Positions 1 through 5,931 of a stretch of 5,931 nt of DNA are shown piece after piece (the stretch's first letter is position 1; every line of letters starts with the position of its first letter). A program made the position numbers and the translations under genes. This DNA is from Alphaproteobacteria bacterium MarineAlpha10_Bin3. GTDB lineage: Bacteria; Pseudomonadota; Alphaproteobacteria; UBA8366; GCA-2717185. The notes beneath the pieces were generated by a model, which did not search any database, was not told the DNA's origin, and saw nothing but the letters and a program-made list of their open reading frames with translations. The stretch covers positions 1 through 5,931 of the forward strand of contig PTKA01000107.1 in assembly GCA_002937525.1 (NCBI GenBank). Reading direction: 5' to 3'.

Positions 1-82
1 CGCCGCCTGTGCGGCCAAGCAAAGGCATAAACCACAAACGGTTTACTGCGACAAGTGCGGGCCGGCGCCGGGCTCCGAGACG

Positions 83-111
83 TTGACAGTCGACGCAAGG
101 AACCTTATGTG
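83..111 (+). promoter_or_regulatory. Probable secA promoter (-35/-10)
   Basis: A perfect sigma-70 type -35 box, TTGACA, lies at 83-88. A 17-base spacer separates it from TATGTG at 106-111, which matches only the first three bases of the -10 consensus. Transcription would start near 118 and leave a leader of about 77 bases before secA. The -35 box and spacing are good and the -10 box is weak, so this is a prediction from pattern only. No competing promoter of similar quality is visible upstream of secA. Confidence 0.5.
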
Positions 112-157
112 ACAGCAAGGGTTTGTCGGTGTTTCGCCGCCCTCGGTACCTGTCTCC

Positions 158-185
158 GTAACCCCTGCCTAGTAACCCCTGACTC
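158..185 (+). repeat. Tandem 14-bp repeat in the secA leader
   Basis: GTAACCCCTG occurs at 158-167 and again at 172-181. With the flanking bases this makes two adjacent 14-bp units that agree at 12 of 14 positions. The second unit ends next to the secA ribosome binding site (GAGG at 186-189). The repeat is seen directly. A regulatory role is only a possibility, and a simple duplication is equally likely. Confidence 0.6.
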
Positions 186-194
186 GAGGTCCAC

Positions 195-2888
195 ATGATC
201 GGCGGCATGCTCCGAAAGATTTTCGGAACTCCAAACGACCGCATCATCGCGTCGCTGCAAGGTTCGGTCGATGCGATCAACGCGGCCGAACCAGCGCTGG
301 AGCAACTCAGCGACGATGAATTGCGGGCGCGCACCGACTGGCTGCGTCAGCGCCTCGCCGATGGCGAAAGCCTGGACGATATCCTTGTCGACGCCTTCGC
401 CACCGTCCGGGAAGCGGCCAAGCGCACACTCGAACAGCGCCCCTTCGATGTACAGCTAATCGGCGGCATGGTGCAGCATCAGGGCAAAATCTCCGAGATG
501 AAGACCGGCGAGGGTAAAACCCTGGTCGCGACGCTTCCCGGCTATTTGAACGCGCTTGAAGGCAAGGGCGTTCATGTCGTGACCGTGAACGACTATCTGG
601 CCCAGCGCGATTCGCAATGGATGGGACAGATATACGCGTTTCTTGGCCTTAGCGTCGGGTGCATCATACATGGGTTGAGCGACGACGAACGCCGCGCGCA
701 ATACGCCGCCGACGTCACCTATGGCACCAACAATGAATACGGTTTCGACTATCTGCGCGATAACATGAAATTCACTTTGGACGAAATGGTCCAGCGCGAT
801 TTCAATTTCGCCATTGTCGATGAAGTCGATTCAATCCTGATCGACGAGGCGCGCACCCCGTTGATTATCTCCGGCCCGACGGACGATTTCTCGGAAACCT
901 ATTTCCAGATCGACAAACTGATCCCCAAACTAGACCCGGAAGATTACGAGAAGGAAGAAAAACACCGCAGCGTGACGCTGACCGAACAGGGAACCGAACA
1001 TATCGAGGCCATGCTGATCGAAGACGGCGCCATCGAGAATGACAATCTGTACGATCCGCAGAACATTTCGATCGTCCATCACGTCAATCAGGCATTGCGG
1101 GCCCATACGCTGTTTCAACTAGACAAGGATTATATCGTCCATGATGGCAAGGTCGTCATCATCGACGAATTCACCGGCCGCATGATGGAAGGCCGGCGTT
1201 TTTCGGACGGCCTGCATCAAGCACTGGAAGCAAAAGAAAACGTCACCGTCCAGCAGGAAAATCAGACTCTGGCTTCGATCACCTTCCAGAATTACTTCCG
1301 GCTCTACCCCAAACTGGCCGGCATGACCGGCACGGCGACAACCGAAGCCGGCGAATTCGCGGAAATCTACAAGCTCGAAGTGGTCGAGATACCGACCAAT
1401 CAAGAGATGATCCGCATTGACGAGGACGACGAGGTCTACCGAACCAAGCAGGAAAAATACAACGCCATTGTCGAACAGATCAAAACCTGCGCAGCGCGCC
1501 AGCAACCGGTGCTGGTGGGGACCGTCAGCATCGAAAATTCCGAGGAACTATCGGCTGTCCTGAAAAAGCAAAAAATCAAACACAATGTGCTGAACGCCCG
1601 CCACCATGAACAGGAAGCCTACATTATTGCCGAGGCGGGTACGCCCGCCGGCATCACCATCGCCACCAACATGGCTGGACGCGGCACCGATATTCAGCTT
1701 GGCGGCAATCTGGAGATGCGTCTCGGGCGCGAACTCGCGGAAATTGACGATAAGGCCAAGCGCGCCGAGCTGACGGACCGGATTACCGCCGATATTGCGG
1801 AAAAGAGAGAAATCGTCTTGGCGGCCGGTGGCTTGTTCGTACTGGGTACCGAACGGCACGAGTCGCGGCGTATCGACAATCAATTGCGTGGCCGGTCCGG
1901 CCGCCAGGGCGACCCCGGCGGTTCCAAATTTTTCGTCTGCCTCGAAGACGATTTGATGCGCATATTCGGGTCCGAACGCATGGACACGGTGTTGCGCAAG
2001 CTCGGTCTTGAGGACGGCGAGGCGATTATCCATCCATGGATAAACAAGGCGCTGGAAAAAGCCCAGCAGAAGGTCGAGGCGCGCAACTTCGACATTCGCA
2101 AGCAACTGCTGAAATACGATGACGTCATGAACGACCAGCGCAAGGTCATTTACGAGCAGCGCAAGGAGTTGATGCGCGCCGAGGAGGTCCAGAGCGACGT
2201 TACCGAGATGCGCCAGCAGGTCGTCGAGGACCTCGTCGCGAGCTGCATTCCAGCAAACGCGTATGCGGAGCAGTGGGACACCGAGCGCCTGCACACGGAA
2301 TGCCTGCGTATTTTCGCTCTCGATCTGCCGACCGCGCAATGGGCGCGCGAGGAAGGCATCGCGGACGAGGAAATCGAGGAACGGATCAACGATGCGGTAA
2401 ACCGCAAGATGGCCGAGAAAGCCGCCAATTATGGCCCGGAATTGATGCGCATGGCGGAAAAGAGCCTGCTATTGCAGATCCTCGACCAGAACTGGAAAGA
2501 GCATCTGCTGCAACTCGACCATCTGCGCCAGGGGATCAATCTGCGGGCCTACGCCCAGCGCGATCCGCTTAATGAATATAAGAGCGAAGCCTTCACCATG
2601 TTCGAACAGATGCTGGACGGTGTTCGGGAAATGGTGACCAGCGTCCTGTGCCACATGGAATTGCAGATGCAGGGCGCGCCGGAAGGGATGTTCGAGCGCG
2701 ACCGGCCCGAGATCGAACCAGTCCATGGCGCGGCCACGCTGGGCGGCACCACGGCCGTCGCCGTGCGACGGCGGCCGACCGGGCCGCTGGATCCGGACGA
2801 CCCGGCAAGCTGGGGCAAGGTTCCGCGCAATACGCCATGCCCCTGCGGATCGGGCAGAAAATACAAACACTGCCACGGCAAGTTCTAA
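195..2888 (+). CDS. secA: Preprotein translocase ATPase SecA
   Basis: SecA is the ATP-driven motor that pushes unfolded preproteins through the SecYEG channel in the inner membrane. The 897-residue length is normal. Walker A is at residues 102-109 (GEGKT, Lys108) and Walker B Asp209-Glu210, the same positions as in E. coli SecA. The preprotein cross-linking domain follows, from about 225 to 370. The second motor domain carries GRGTD at 495-499 and the arginine-finger motif [10 protein letters not shown] at 563-572. The helical scaffold and two-helix finger lie around 740-785 (WKEHL, then LRQGINLR); the finger loop has His776 where E. coli has Tyr794, a position I recall as variable. The C-terminal zinc tail is CPCGSG...CH (Cys882, Cys884, Cys893, His894), which in the family binds SecB and phospholipid. 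ATG at 195 is chosen because GAGG at 186-189 sits five bases upstream; Met5 at 207 is a less well-placed alternative. The gene is intact and stands alone, with a convergent gene downstream. Confidence 0.99.
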   Translation: MIGGMLRKIFGTPNDRIIASLQGSVDAINAAEPALEQLSDDELRARTDWLRQRLADGESLDDILVDAFATVREAAKRTLEQRPFDVQLIGGMVQHQGKISEMKTGEGKTLVATLPGYLNALEGKGVHVVTVNDYLAQRDSQWMGQIYAFLGLSVGCIIHGLSDDERRAQYAADVTYGTNNEYGFDYLRDNMKFTLDEMVQRDFNFAIVDEVDSILIDEARTPLIISGPTDDFSETYFQIDKLIPKLDPEDYEKEEKHRSVTLTEQGTEHIEAMLIEDGAIENDNLYDPQNISIVHHVNQALRAHTLFQLDKDYIVHDGKVVIIDEFTGRMMEGRRFSDGLHQALEAKENVTVQQENQTLASITFQNYFRLYPKLAGMTGTATTEAGEFAEIYKLEVVEIPTNQEMIRIDEDDEVYRTKQEKYNAIVEQIKTCAARQQPVLVGTVSIENSEELSAVLKKQKIKHNVLNARHHEQEAYIIAEAGTPAGITIATNMAGRGTDIQLGGNLEMRLGRELAEIDDKAKRAELTDRITADIAEKREIVLAAGGLFVLGTERHESRRIDNQLRGRSGRQGDPGGSKFFVCLEDDLMRIFGSERMDTVLRKLGLEDGEAIIHPWINKALEKAQQKVEARNFDIRKQLLKYDDVMNDQRKVIYEQRKELMRAEEVQSDVTEMRQQVVEDLVASCIPANAYAEQWDTERLHTECLRIFALDLPTAQWAREEGIADEEIEERINDAVNRKMAEKAANYGPELMRMAEKSLLLQILDQNWKEHLLQLDHLRQGINLRAYAQRDPLNEYKSEAFTMFEQMLDGVREMVTSVLCHMELQMQGAPEGMFERDRPEIEPVHGAATLGGTTAVAVRRRPTGPLDPDDPASWGKVPRNTPCPCGSGRKYKHCHGKF

Positions 2889-3063
2889 GCGGCCGCCGAA
2901 CAACCCGGTTTTCAGCTATAGTCCAAGTGTTTATTGAATCATATAGAAACGAACGATGCAGGGCGTGGACGTGCGCAGCGGCAATGAATATGCTCGACGG
3001 GGCGACCATCCAGGCGACGAAACCATCCTTGTAGCGCTAAAATGGCGACTTTTCAGCGGCCTG
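2889..3063. other. Convergent intergenic gap, no clear terminator
   Basis: This gap lies between secA and the convergent GIY-YIG-like gene. I looked for a hairpin followed by a T run on both strands and found only weak pairings, for example GCT...AGC arms near 3034-3058 with a mismatch and few pairs. TATAGT at 2917-2922 resembles a -10 box but has no -35 partner. A 46-codon ATG frame starts at 2956 and runs to 3096; it is discussed as a finding and is not called as a gene. Confidence 0.5.
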
Positions 3064-3417
3064 TCAGGGCGCGGTGGGTTTCTGCCTGTTCAGTAATTTC
3101 GCCGTACCACCAAAGGTTTCGAACAACCGGCATTCCACCCGATATGCCGTCTCAACGTCGGTGGCGAAGGAAAATTTGAACTTGTCGAGCGTGTCATGGC
3201 CAAACAGCCGGGAAAATAATCCGCCGCCATACTTCTTGCCGGCAGCCTTGATTCCGTCGCGCAGACTGTCGTCCGACCGGCCAATGAACTTGACTACGAA
3301 TTTGCCCTTTTTGTTCATGAAGCCAAGCGCGTAATTACCGATCAGATCGGCGCTGACTTCCCGGTCGATCACCACGTCCTTAAGCTTGAACGGGCCTTCC
3401 ATGTCAAGCCGGGCCAT
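3064..3417 (-). CDS. Small protein with GIY-YIG-like signature residues
   Basis: This 117-residue soluble protein is of unproven function. The pattern matches a compact GIY-YIG endonuclease fold in the right order: G-N-Y at 27-29 (GIY position), F-I-G at 44-46 (YIG position) followed by Arg47-Ser48, Arg53 as a candidate catalytic arginine, Glu95 in a VECRLF helix (metal-binding glutamate position), and Asn110 near the end (LLNRQKP). UvrC and homing nucleases share this architecture. A basic insert rich in Gly and Lys at about 57-79 lies between the Arg and the next strand. No other domain, signal peptide or membrane segment is seen, so any DNA-binding partner would be separate or missing. The ATG has a GGGGG ribosome binding site eight bases upstream. 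The gene lies 79 bases after the aminotransferase on the same strand and may share its transcript. It is certainly a real gene, from its conserved-looking motifs and start site. The nuclease assignment is an inference from residues alone. Confidence 0.8.
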   Translation of the reverse strand: MARLDMEGPFKLKDVVIDREVSADLIGNYALGFMNKKGKFVVKFIGRSDDSLRDGIKAAGKKYGGGLFSRLFGHDTLDKFKFSFATDVETAYRVECRLFETFGGTAKLLNRQKPTAP

Positions 3418-3496
3418 TCTCGCATCCCCCCTATCCGCCGAGCCCTGGCGGCGATCATTTTCCGCGATCTCTTAACCTAATACAAACAATGCGGGT

Positions 3497-4348
3497 TCAG
3501 CGTTTTAGCTGGCCGTTCTCATGGGCGAATTTCCAATACAGTTCGCGCGCCCGCTTGGCGATTGGCCCGCCTTGCATGTTGCGGTCTTCATAGCGGGTGA
3601 CCGGCTGGACCTTGCCATGATTGCCGGTGCTGAATAATTCGTCCGCTTCAACCAGTTCCGGCACCGTGATAGTTCGCTCCTGGACCTCTATATCGTTGTC
3701 GCGAAGCAAGCCGATGATGCGCTGGCGGGTTATGCCATTCAGGAAGGTACCATTGGGCACGGGCGTGTGTACGATACCGTCCTTGACCATGAACAGGTTG
3801 GCGGTCGCGAACTCGGCGACGTTGCCGATCGGGTCGCACAGGATGGCGTTGTCGAAACCTCTATCCATCGCCTCGCGCAGCGCACGCCCCGCATTGGGGT
3901 ACAGGCAGGCCGCCTTGGCGTCCGTCGGCGCCATATCGGGCGCCGGGCGGCGGCGGGTCGAAAGGCAGACCGAAAGACCGGTCGGGGCCGACATTGGCGA
4001 GATATAGACGATAAGCGCAAAGCGCGTGCTGTCTGGATCGGGCGCCACCCAACCCGATTCGGCCCAGAACATCGGCCGTATATACAGCTCGGCACCGGCT
4101 GGAAATTTGCCGATTCCCTCGCAAGCCAGATCGAAAATCGCTTCGGCTGCGTGGGTCGGCTTCAACCCGAAGGCTTCGGCGGACCGCACCAGACGGGCGC
4201 AATGCAGATCGAGATCGGGCGCAACTCCTTCGAAGGCCCGGGCGCCGTCGAACACCACCGACGATAGCCATGTGGCGTGAGTGAGCGCGCCAAACAATGG
4301 CGGGTTTCCTTCCAGCCATTGGCCGTCCACATAGGTTATTGCGTCCAT
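3497..4348 (-). CDS. Class IV aminotransferase, branched-chain amino acid type
   Basis: This is a PLP-dependent fold-type IV aminotransferase of 283 residues, soluble and cytoplasmic, most like branched-chain amino acid aminotransferases (IlvE-like). These interconvert Leu, Ile or Val with their 2-oxo acids, using glutamate/2-oxoglutarate. Lys145 in TDAKAACLYPN is the predicted Schiff-base lysine. Arg52 (ARLVRS) is the likely phosphate-binding arginine, Glu179 (GNVAEF) contacts the pyridine nitrogen, and FLNGITRQR at 202-210 and STGNHGKVQPV at 240-250 complete the cofactor site. Substrate range cannot be fixed from sequence: D-amino acid aminotransferase and aminodeoxychorismate lyase share the fold. 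The length is a little under the roughly 309 residues of E. coli IlvE. I chose ATG at 4348, with GGGG ending eight bases upstream. An in-frame GTG at 4357 would add three residues but has no ribosome binding site of its own. A good promoter lies upstream. No other amino acid biosynthesis gene is in view. Confidence 0.93.
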   Translation of the reverse strand: MDAITYVDGQWLEGNPPLFGALTHATWLSSVVFDGARAFEGVAPDLDLHCARLVRSAEAFGLKPTHAAEAIFDLACEGIGKFPAGAELYIRPMFWAESGWVAPDPDSTRFALIVYISPMSAPTGLSVCLSTRRRPAPDMAPTDAKAACLYPNAGRALREAMDRGFDNAILCDPIGNVAEFATANLFMVKDGIVHTPVPNGTFLNGITRQRIIGLLRDNDIEVQERTITVPELVEADELFSTGNHGKVQPVTRYEDRNMQGGPIAKRARELYWKFAHENGQLKR

Positions 4349-4392
4349 GCGCGGCACCCCAAATATCGTCGTTACGCGGAAATCTTCGGCGC

Positions 4393-4421
4393 ACTATAAC
4401 GCTGGCACGGGTTTCGTCCAA
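4393..4421 (-). promoter_or_regulatory. Probable promoter of the aminotransferase gene
   Basis: Read on the minus strand, TTGGAC (4421-4416) is followed by a 17-base spacer and TATAGT (4398-4393). The -10 box matches five of six consensus bases and the -35 box matches TTG. The start would be near 4386, about 38 bases before the ATG at 4348. This suggests the aminotransferase is transcribed independently of the repressor and the orphan upstream. The evidence is pattern only. Confidence 0.5.
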
Positions 4422-4458
4422 CGGCGGCCGAAACAAGAATTCTCGGATATTTTGGCCG

Positions 4459-4752
4459 CTATACGCGCGACAGCCACGCCAATCCCTGACGCCGCGCCGC
4501 GCGAAGGTCGTTCGCCAGCGCATCCAGCGAATGGTCGCGATTCGAGCGCACCCGCACCGCGCGGCGGGCTTGAATGGCGCGCTGCGCTTCTCTGGCAAAG
4601 CGGTCGAAGAACTTTGATTGCACCGCGGCGCGGCGCGCGCGATAGCGTGCAAGAGTGCCCCAGCGGGCCAATTCCAGGGCGTGCGGCGGCACGGCCAGGT
4701 CGTAACGCGCTTCCAGTTGAGCCAGACGGTGCAAATATTCAGTGGAGGACAT
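4459..4752 (-). CDS. Arginine-rich hypothetical protein, unrecognised
   Basis: I do not recognise this 97-residue protein. It contains 19 arginines and one lysine against nine acidic residues, so it is strongly basic. It has almost no helix-breaking residues after PP at 22-23 and is probably all helical. There is no signal peptide, membrane segment, cysteine pair or catalytic motif. A charged helical protein of this kind could bind nucleic acid or a partner protein, but nothing fixes a role. ATG at 4752 has no clear ribosome binding site. An in-frame GTG at 4776 has GGGG eight bases upstream (4788-4785) and would add eight residues, so the start is uncertain. The gene lies 83 bases after the repressor stop, on the same strand and probably on the same transcript; a short CCGGC/GCCGG hairpin at 4762-4773 in the gap is a poor terminator. 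Confidence 0.65.
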   Translation of the reverse strand: MSSTEYLHRLAQLEARYDLAVPPHALELARWGTLARYRARRAAVQSKFFDRFAREAQRAIQARRAVRVRSNRDHSLDALANDLRAARRQGLAWLSRV

Positions 4753-4835
4753 GGCAAAACACCGGCAAGCCGGCACAAGGCCAGCCCCAAAAAATTTAAG
4801 GAGACGCGGCGCAGGCGGCCGCGACGCGACGAACG

Positions 4836-5468
4836 CTATTGGCTGGCCCAGACAATGCGGGCCATCCATTCGACATCTTCCACCTTAAGCGTAATGTCGG
4901 CATGGTCCCGGTTAATCGACAACAGTTCTATGCGATGGGCGGTCTGGCGCACCAATTGCTTGGCCAGAACTTCGCCGTCCTTGGTCCGAACCACGACCCG
5001 GTCGCCGCGCCGGACATTGGCTTGCGGCGATACGATGATGGTGTCGCCGTCGCGGTAAACCGGCTCCATGCTCTCCCCACTGACTTCAAGCGCATAGGCG
5101 TGATTGTCGCCGACATTGGGGAAATCGACCTCATCCCACCCGCTGCCCGTGGGATATCCGGCATCGTCGAAAAACCCCTGCCGGCCGGTTTGGGCGTAGC
5201 CGATAATCGGGATTCGGTGCACGACGCCGCCATCGATGCCGTCCGACAGCAGGGTGACGAACTGCCCCATCGTGCTGTTGGTGGCGGCCAGGATCTTCGA
5301 GATGCTTTCGGTGGTCGGCCAGCGCGGTTTGCCGTCGCGTGCGATCCGTTTGCTTTTATTGAATGTGGTTGGATCGAGCCCCGCGCGCCGCGCCAGACCG
5401 GATGCCGAAAAGCCACTTTCGGATGCGAGCCTGTCGATCGCCCGCCAAACGTCTTGATGTTTCAGCAT
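4836..5468 (-). CDS. S24-family (LexA/CI-like) HTH transcriptional repressor
   Basis: This 210-residue cytoplasmic regulator pairs an N-terminal helix-turn-helix (about 8-45, SASGLARRAGLDPTTF) with a C-terminal LexA-like S24 peptidase domain (about 86-210). The catalytic dyad is Ser133 in SGESMEP and Lys170 in LAKQL. In LexA and CI this dyad cuts the protein's own linker when RecA filaments form, and so releases DNA. The expected Ala-Gly cut site aligns with IGYAQTGRQG, where the dipeptide is Thr94-Gly95; another Ala-Gly lies at 103-104. I recall close relatives as widely conserved in alphaproteobacteria, which argues against a recent phage origin, though phage repressors share the design. 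ATG at 5468 is the only upstream start because an in-frame stop lies at 5480-5478. Its own ribosome binding site is weak (GAAG, seven bases away), and an upstream nine-codon frame overlaps the start. It is divergent from the truncated gene at 5638 and probably represses its own promoter. Confidence 0.92.
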   Translation of the reverse strand: MLKHQDVWRAIDRLASESGFSASGLARRAGLDPTTFNKSKRIARDGKPRWPTTESISKILAATNSTMGQFVTLLSDGIDGGVVHRIPIIGYAQTGRQGFFDDAGYPTGSGWDEVDFPNVGDNHAYALEVSGESMEPVYRDGDTIIVSPQANVRRGDRVVVRTKDGEVLAKQLVRQTAHRIELLSINRDHADITLKVEDVEWMARIVWASQ

Positions 5469-5491
5469 GAGAACACTTCATGTCTTAGCAT
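5462..5491 (-). CDS. Nine-codon upstream frame overlapping the repressor start
   Basis: Read on the minus strand, ATG at 5491 opens MLRHEVFSC and stops at TGA (5464-5462). A strong Shine-Dalgarno AAGGAG (5502-5497) sits five bases before it, far better than the site before the repressor ATG at 5468. The stop and the repressor start overlap in ATGCTGA, the usual arrangement for translational coupling. The frame and its ribosome binding site are seen directly. Translation of the peptide and a coupling or attenuating role are inferred. The peptide itself has no recognised motif. Confidence 0.45.
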   Translation of the reverse strand: MLRHEVFSC

Positions 5492-5637
5492 GGGAACTCC
5501 TTCTTACGGCAAATCAGGCAGCAGCGCACTAGGATATTAGACCTATTATGTATTATTATGGGATTATTTTTTAATAAAGCAAGGGAATTCCCGCCTAGCG
5601 CGTGGATATCGTCATTAATTCACAAACAGGAGAGGCT
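5492..5637. promoter_or_regulatory. AT-rich divergent control region with candidate operators
   Basis: This gap separates the repressor from the plus-strand gene, and 5531-5580 is markedly AT-rich for this genome. On the minus strand TTGCTT (5582-5577), a 16-base spacer and CATAAT (5560-5555) form a plausible repressor promoter. The -10 box lies in one of two TATTATG direct repeats (5544-5550 and 5554-5560) whose starts are ten bases, about one helical turn, apart. Other symmetric elements are GGGAATTCCC at 5583-5592, the related GGGAACTCC at 5492-5500 beside the upstream-frame ribosome binding site, and TAGG-N8-CCTA at 5530-5545. Any of these could be the repressor's operator. A plus-strand promoter could not be picked with confidence. 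The arrangement is typical of an autoregulated divergent pair. Confidence 0.4.
5544..5560. repeat. TATTATG direct repeats one helical turn apart
   Basis: Two exact copies of TATTATG start at 5544 and 5554. On the minus strand each reads CATAATA, and the copy at 5554-5560 overlaps the best -10 candidate for the repressor. They stand in an AT-rich stretch where such short repeats arise easily, so function is uncertain. Confidence 0.5.
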
Positions 5638-5835
5638 ATGGGCCAGCAAAAATACAGTCCGCGACCTGTGTCGACGGAAGAAGGAGAGCCGTTCGACACC
5701 GTGGAGCACGCGTGGTTGTGGTCGGTTCAGGCAACGATCGCCCGCCATGAGGGCGCGCGCGTGACGGCGGGCCGGGGCCGGGTTCCACGCCCCTGTGAGC
5801 CGTCGGACATCATAGGCGTTGTTTGCGCGATGTGA
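5638..5835 (+). pseudogene. Small conserved-looking gene cut by an insertion sequence
   Basis: ATG at 5638 is preceded five bases upstream by AGGAG (5628-5632), so it is preferred over the in-frame GTG at 5602. The 65 residues begin MGQQKYSPRP, carry an AWLWSVQATIARHEGAR stretch at 25-41 and reach PRPCEPSDI at 50-58. This resembles a small alphaproteobacterial family of unknown function that I recall with an aromatic helix followed by an RPCEPxD motif and a further helical C-terminus. Here the frame ends at TGA 5833-5835, and those bases are the first of the insertion sequence. Codon 65 (5830-5832) is therefore the last native one and the C-terminal part is lost from this copy. The family call rests on memory. 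The strong ribosome binding site and the frame ending exactly at the IS edge are seen directly. The gene is divergent from the S24 repressor and is a natural candidate target of it. Confidence 0.65.
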
Positions 5836-5931
5836 ACCGCCCCGGGATTGCCGGAGGCTGTTTGGTTTGAGTCACGCCACCATAGCGGGCTCATCGATTT
5901 GCGCATAGTAGAGCGCTTCTGCTTCGGCGGG
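5833..5931 (-). mobile_element. End of an IS3-like insertion sequence (partial)
   Basis: From 5833 the sequence reads TGAACCGCCCCGGGATTGCC, a terminus starting with TGA and of a form I associate with IS3-family elements. The 3' end of a transposase gene runs inward on the minus strand from the window edge and stops at 5872, leaving 39 bases of non-coding end, which suits an IS right end. The other terminus is outside the window. If the family is right, a 3- or 4-base target duplication should be ATG or GATG (ending at 5832) repeated after the far end. The subgroup cannot be assigned. Confidence 0.7.
5872..5931 (-). CDS. IS transposase, C-terminal 19 residues (partial)
   Basis: The minus-strand frame entering from the window edge encodes PAEAEALYYAQIDEPAMVA and stops with TGA at 5874-5872. 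The PAEAEAxYYAQ pattern near the end resembles the tail of IS3-family OrfB transposases (DDE integrase fold), which catalyse movement of the element. The catalytic residues are outside the window, so activity cannot be judged. The call rests on this short tail together with the adjacent IS-like terminus. Confidence 0.65.
   Translation of the reverse strand, partial: PAEAEALYYAQIDEPAMVA

Noticed and set aside
1..28. A minus-strand ATG at 28 (MPLLGRTGG) that could begin a divergent gene opposite secA, such as the parvulin-type isomerase often found there in alphaproteobacteria.
   Set aside because: Only nine codons are in view, there is no ribosome binding site, and the residues match nothing I recognise.
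97..112. AAGGA followed five bases later by ATGTGA, a start-stop minimal frame.
   Set aside because: It overlaps the -10 box of the predicted secA promoter and so would not be in that transcript; chance is the simpler reading.
1548..2339. A long open frame (263 codons) on the minus strand inside secA.
   Set aside because: It is antisense to well-conserved SecA motor sequence, has no recognisable domain, and is explained by the codon bias of secA.
3451..3469. Direct repeat GCGATC-N7-GCGATC before the GIY-YIG-like gene.
   Set aside because: Six-base repeats are common by chance and no promoter element accompanies them.
4762..4773. CCGGCAAGCCGG hairpin between the repressor and the arginine-rich gene as a terminator.
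   Set aside because: The stem is at most five pairs with a two-base loop, and no solid T run follows.
3861..4790. A 309-codon minus-strand frame across the aminotransferase and the arginine-rich gene.
   Set aside because: It is an out-of-frame shadow: its product is arginine-rich nonsense, while the overlapping frame carries all the aminotransferase catalytic residues.
5471..5497. Two GAAC half-sites (5471-5474 and 5494-5497) suggesting an alphaproteobacterial LexA box.
   Set aside because: The known box is GTTC-N7-GTTC; here the starts are 23 bases apart, so it does not fit SOS LexA.
4839..5540. A 233-codon plus-strand frame opposite the S24 repressor.
   Set aside because: It is antisense to a clear S24 domain and has no motif of its own.

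Overview
This window looks like chromosomal DNA of an alphaproteobacterium. The sequence is GC-rich. SecA, the aminotransferase and the S24 repressor all resemble the versions I know from that class, perhaps a Rhodospirillales-like lineage. The placement is inferred from remembered family sequences; no search was run. There is no RNA gene, CRISPR array or phage structural gene.

Layout. Positions 1-194 hold a probable secA promoter and a leader with a 14-bp tandem repeat. Positions 195-2888 (+) encode a complete SecA with all motor motifs and the C-terminal zinc-binding tail. Positions 2889-3063 separate secA from a convergent gene and hold no clear terminator. Four genes follow on the minus strand, listed in transcription order from the right: an S24/LexA-type repressor (4836-5468), an arginine-rich orphan (4459-4752), a class IV aminotransferase of branched-chain type (3497-4348) with its own promoter, and a small protein with the signature residues of a GIY-YIG domain (3064-3417). 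The repressor start overlaps the stop of a nine-codon upstream reading frame that has a strong ribosome binding site.

The right end is an AT-rich divergent control region (about 5492-5637) between the repressor and a small plus-strand gene (from 5638). That gene is cut after 65 codons by the end of an insertion sequence. The element's first bases (TGA) supply the stop codon, and its minus-strand transposase tail (5872-5931) runs out of the window. The element looks like the IS3 family.

How the genes relate. SecA is housekeeping protein export and is functionally separate from the rest. The repressor, its upstream frame, the direct repeats and the divergent truncated gene look like one regulatory unit. 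The aminotransferase has a good promoter of its own and could carry the GIY-YIG-like gene downstream in one transcript. I see no convincing complete new defence or mobile system. The best leads are the lone GIY-YIG-like protein, the repressor with an altered self-cleavage site and coupled upstream frame, and the IS-disrupted gene.
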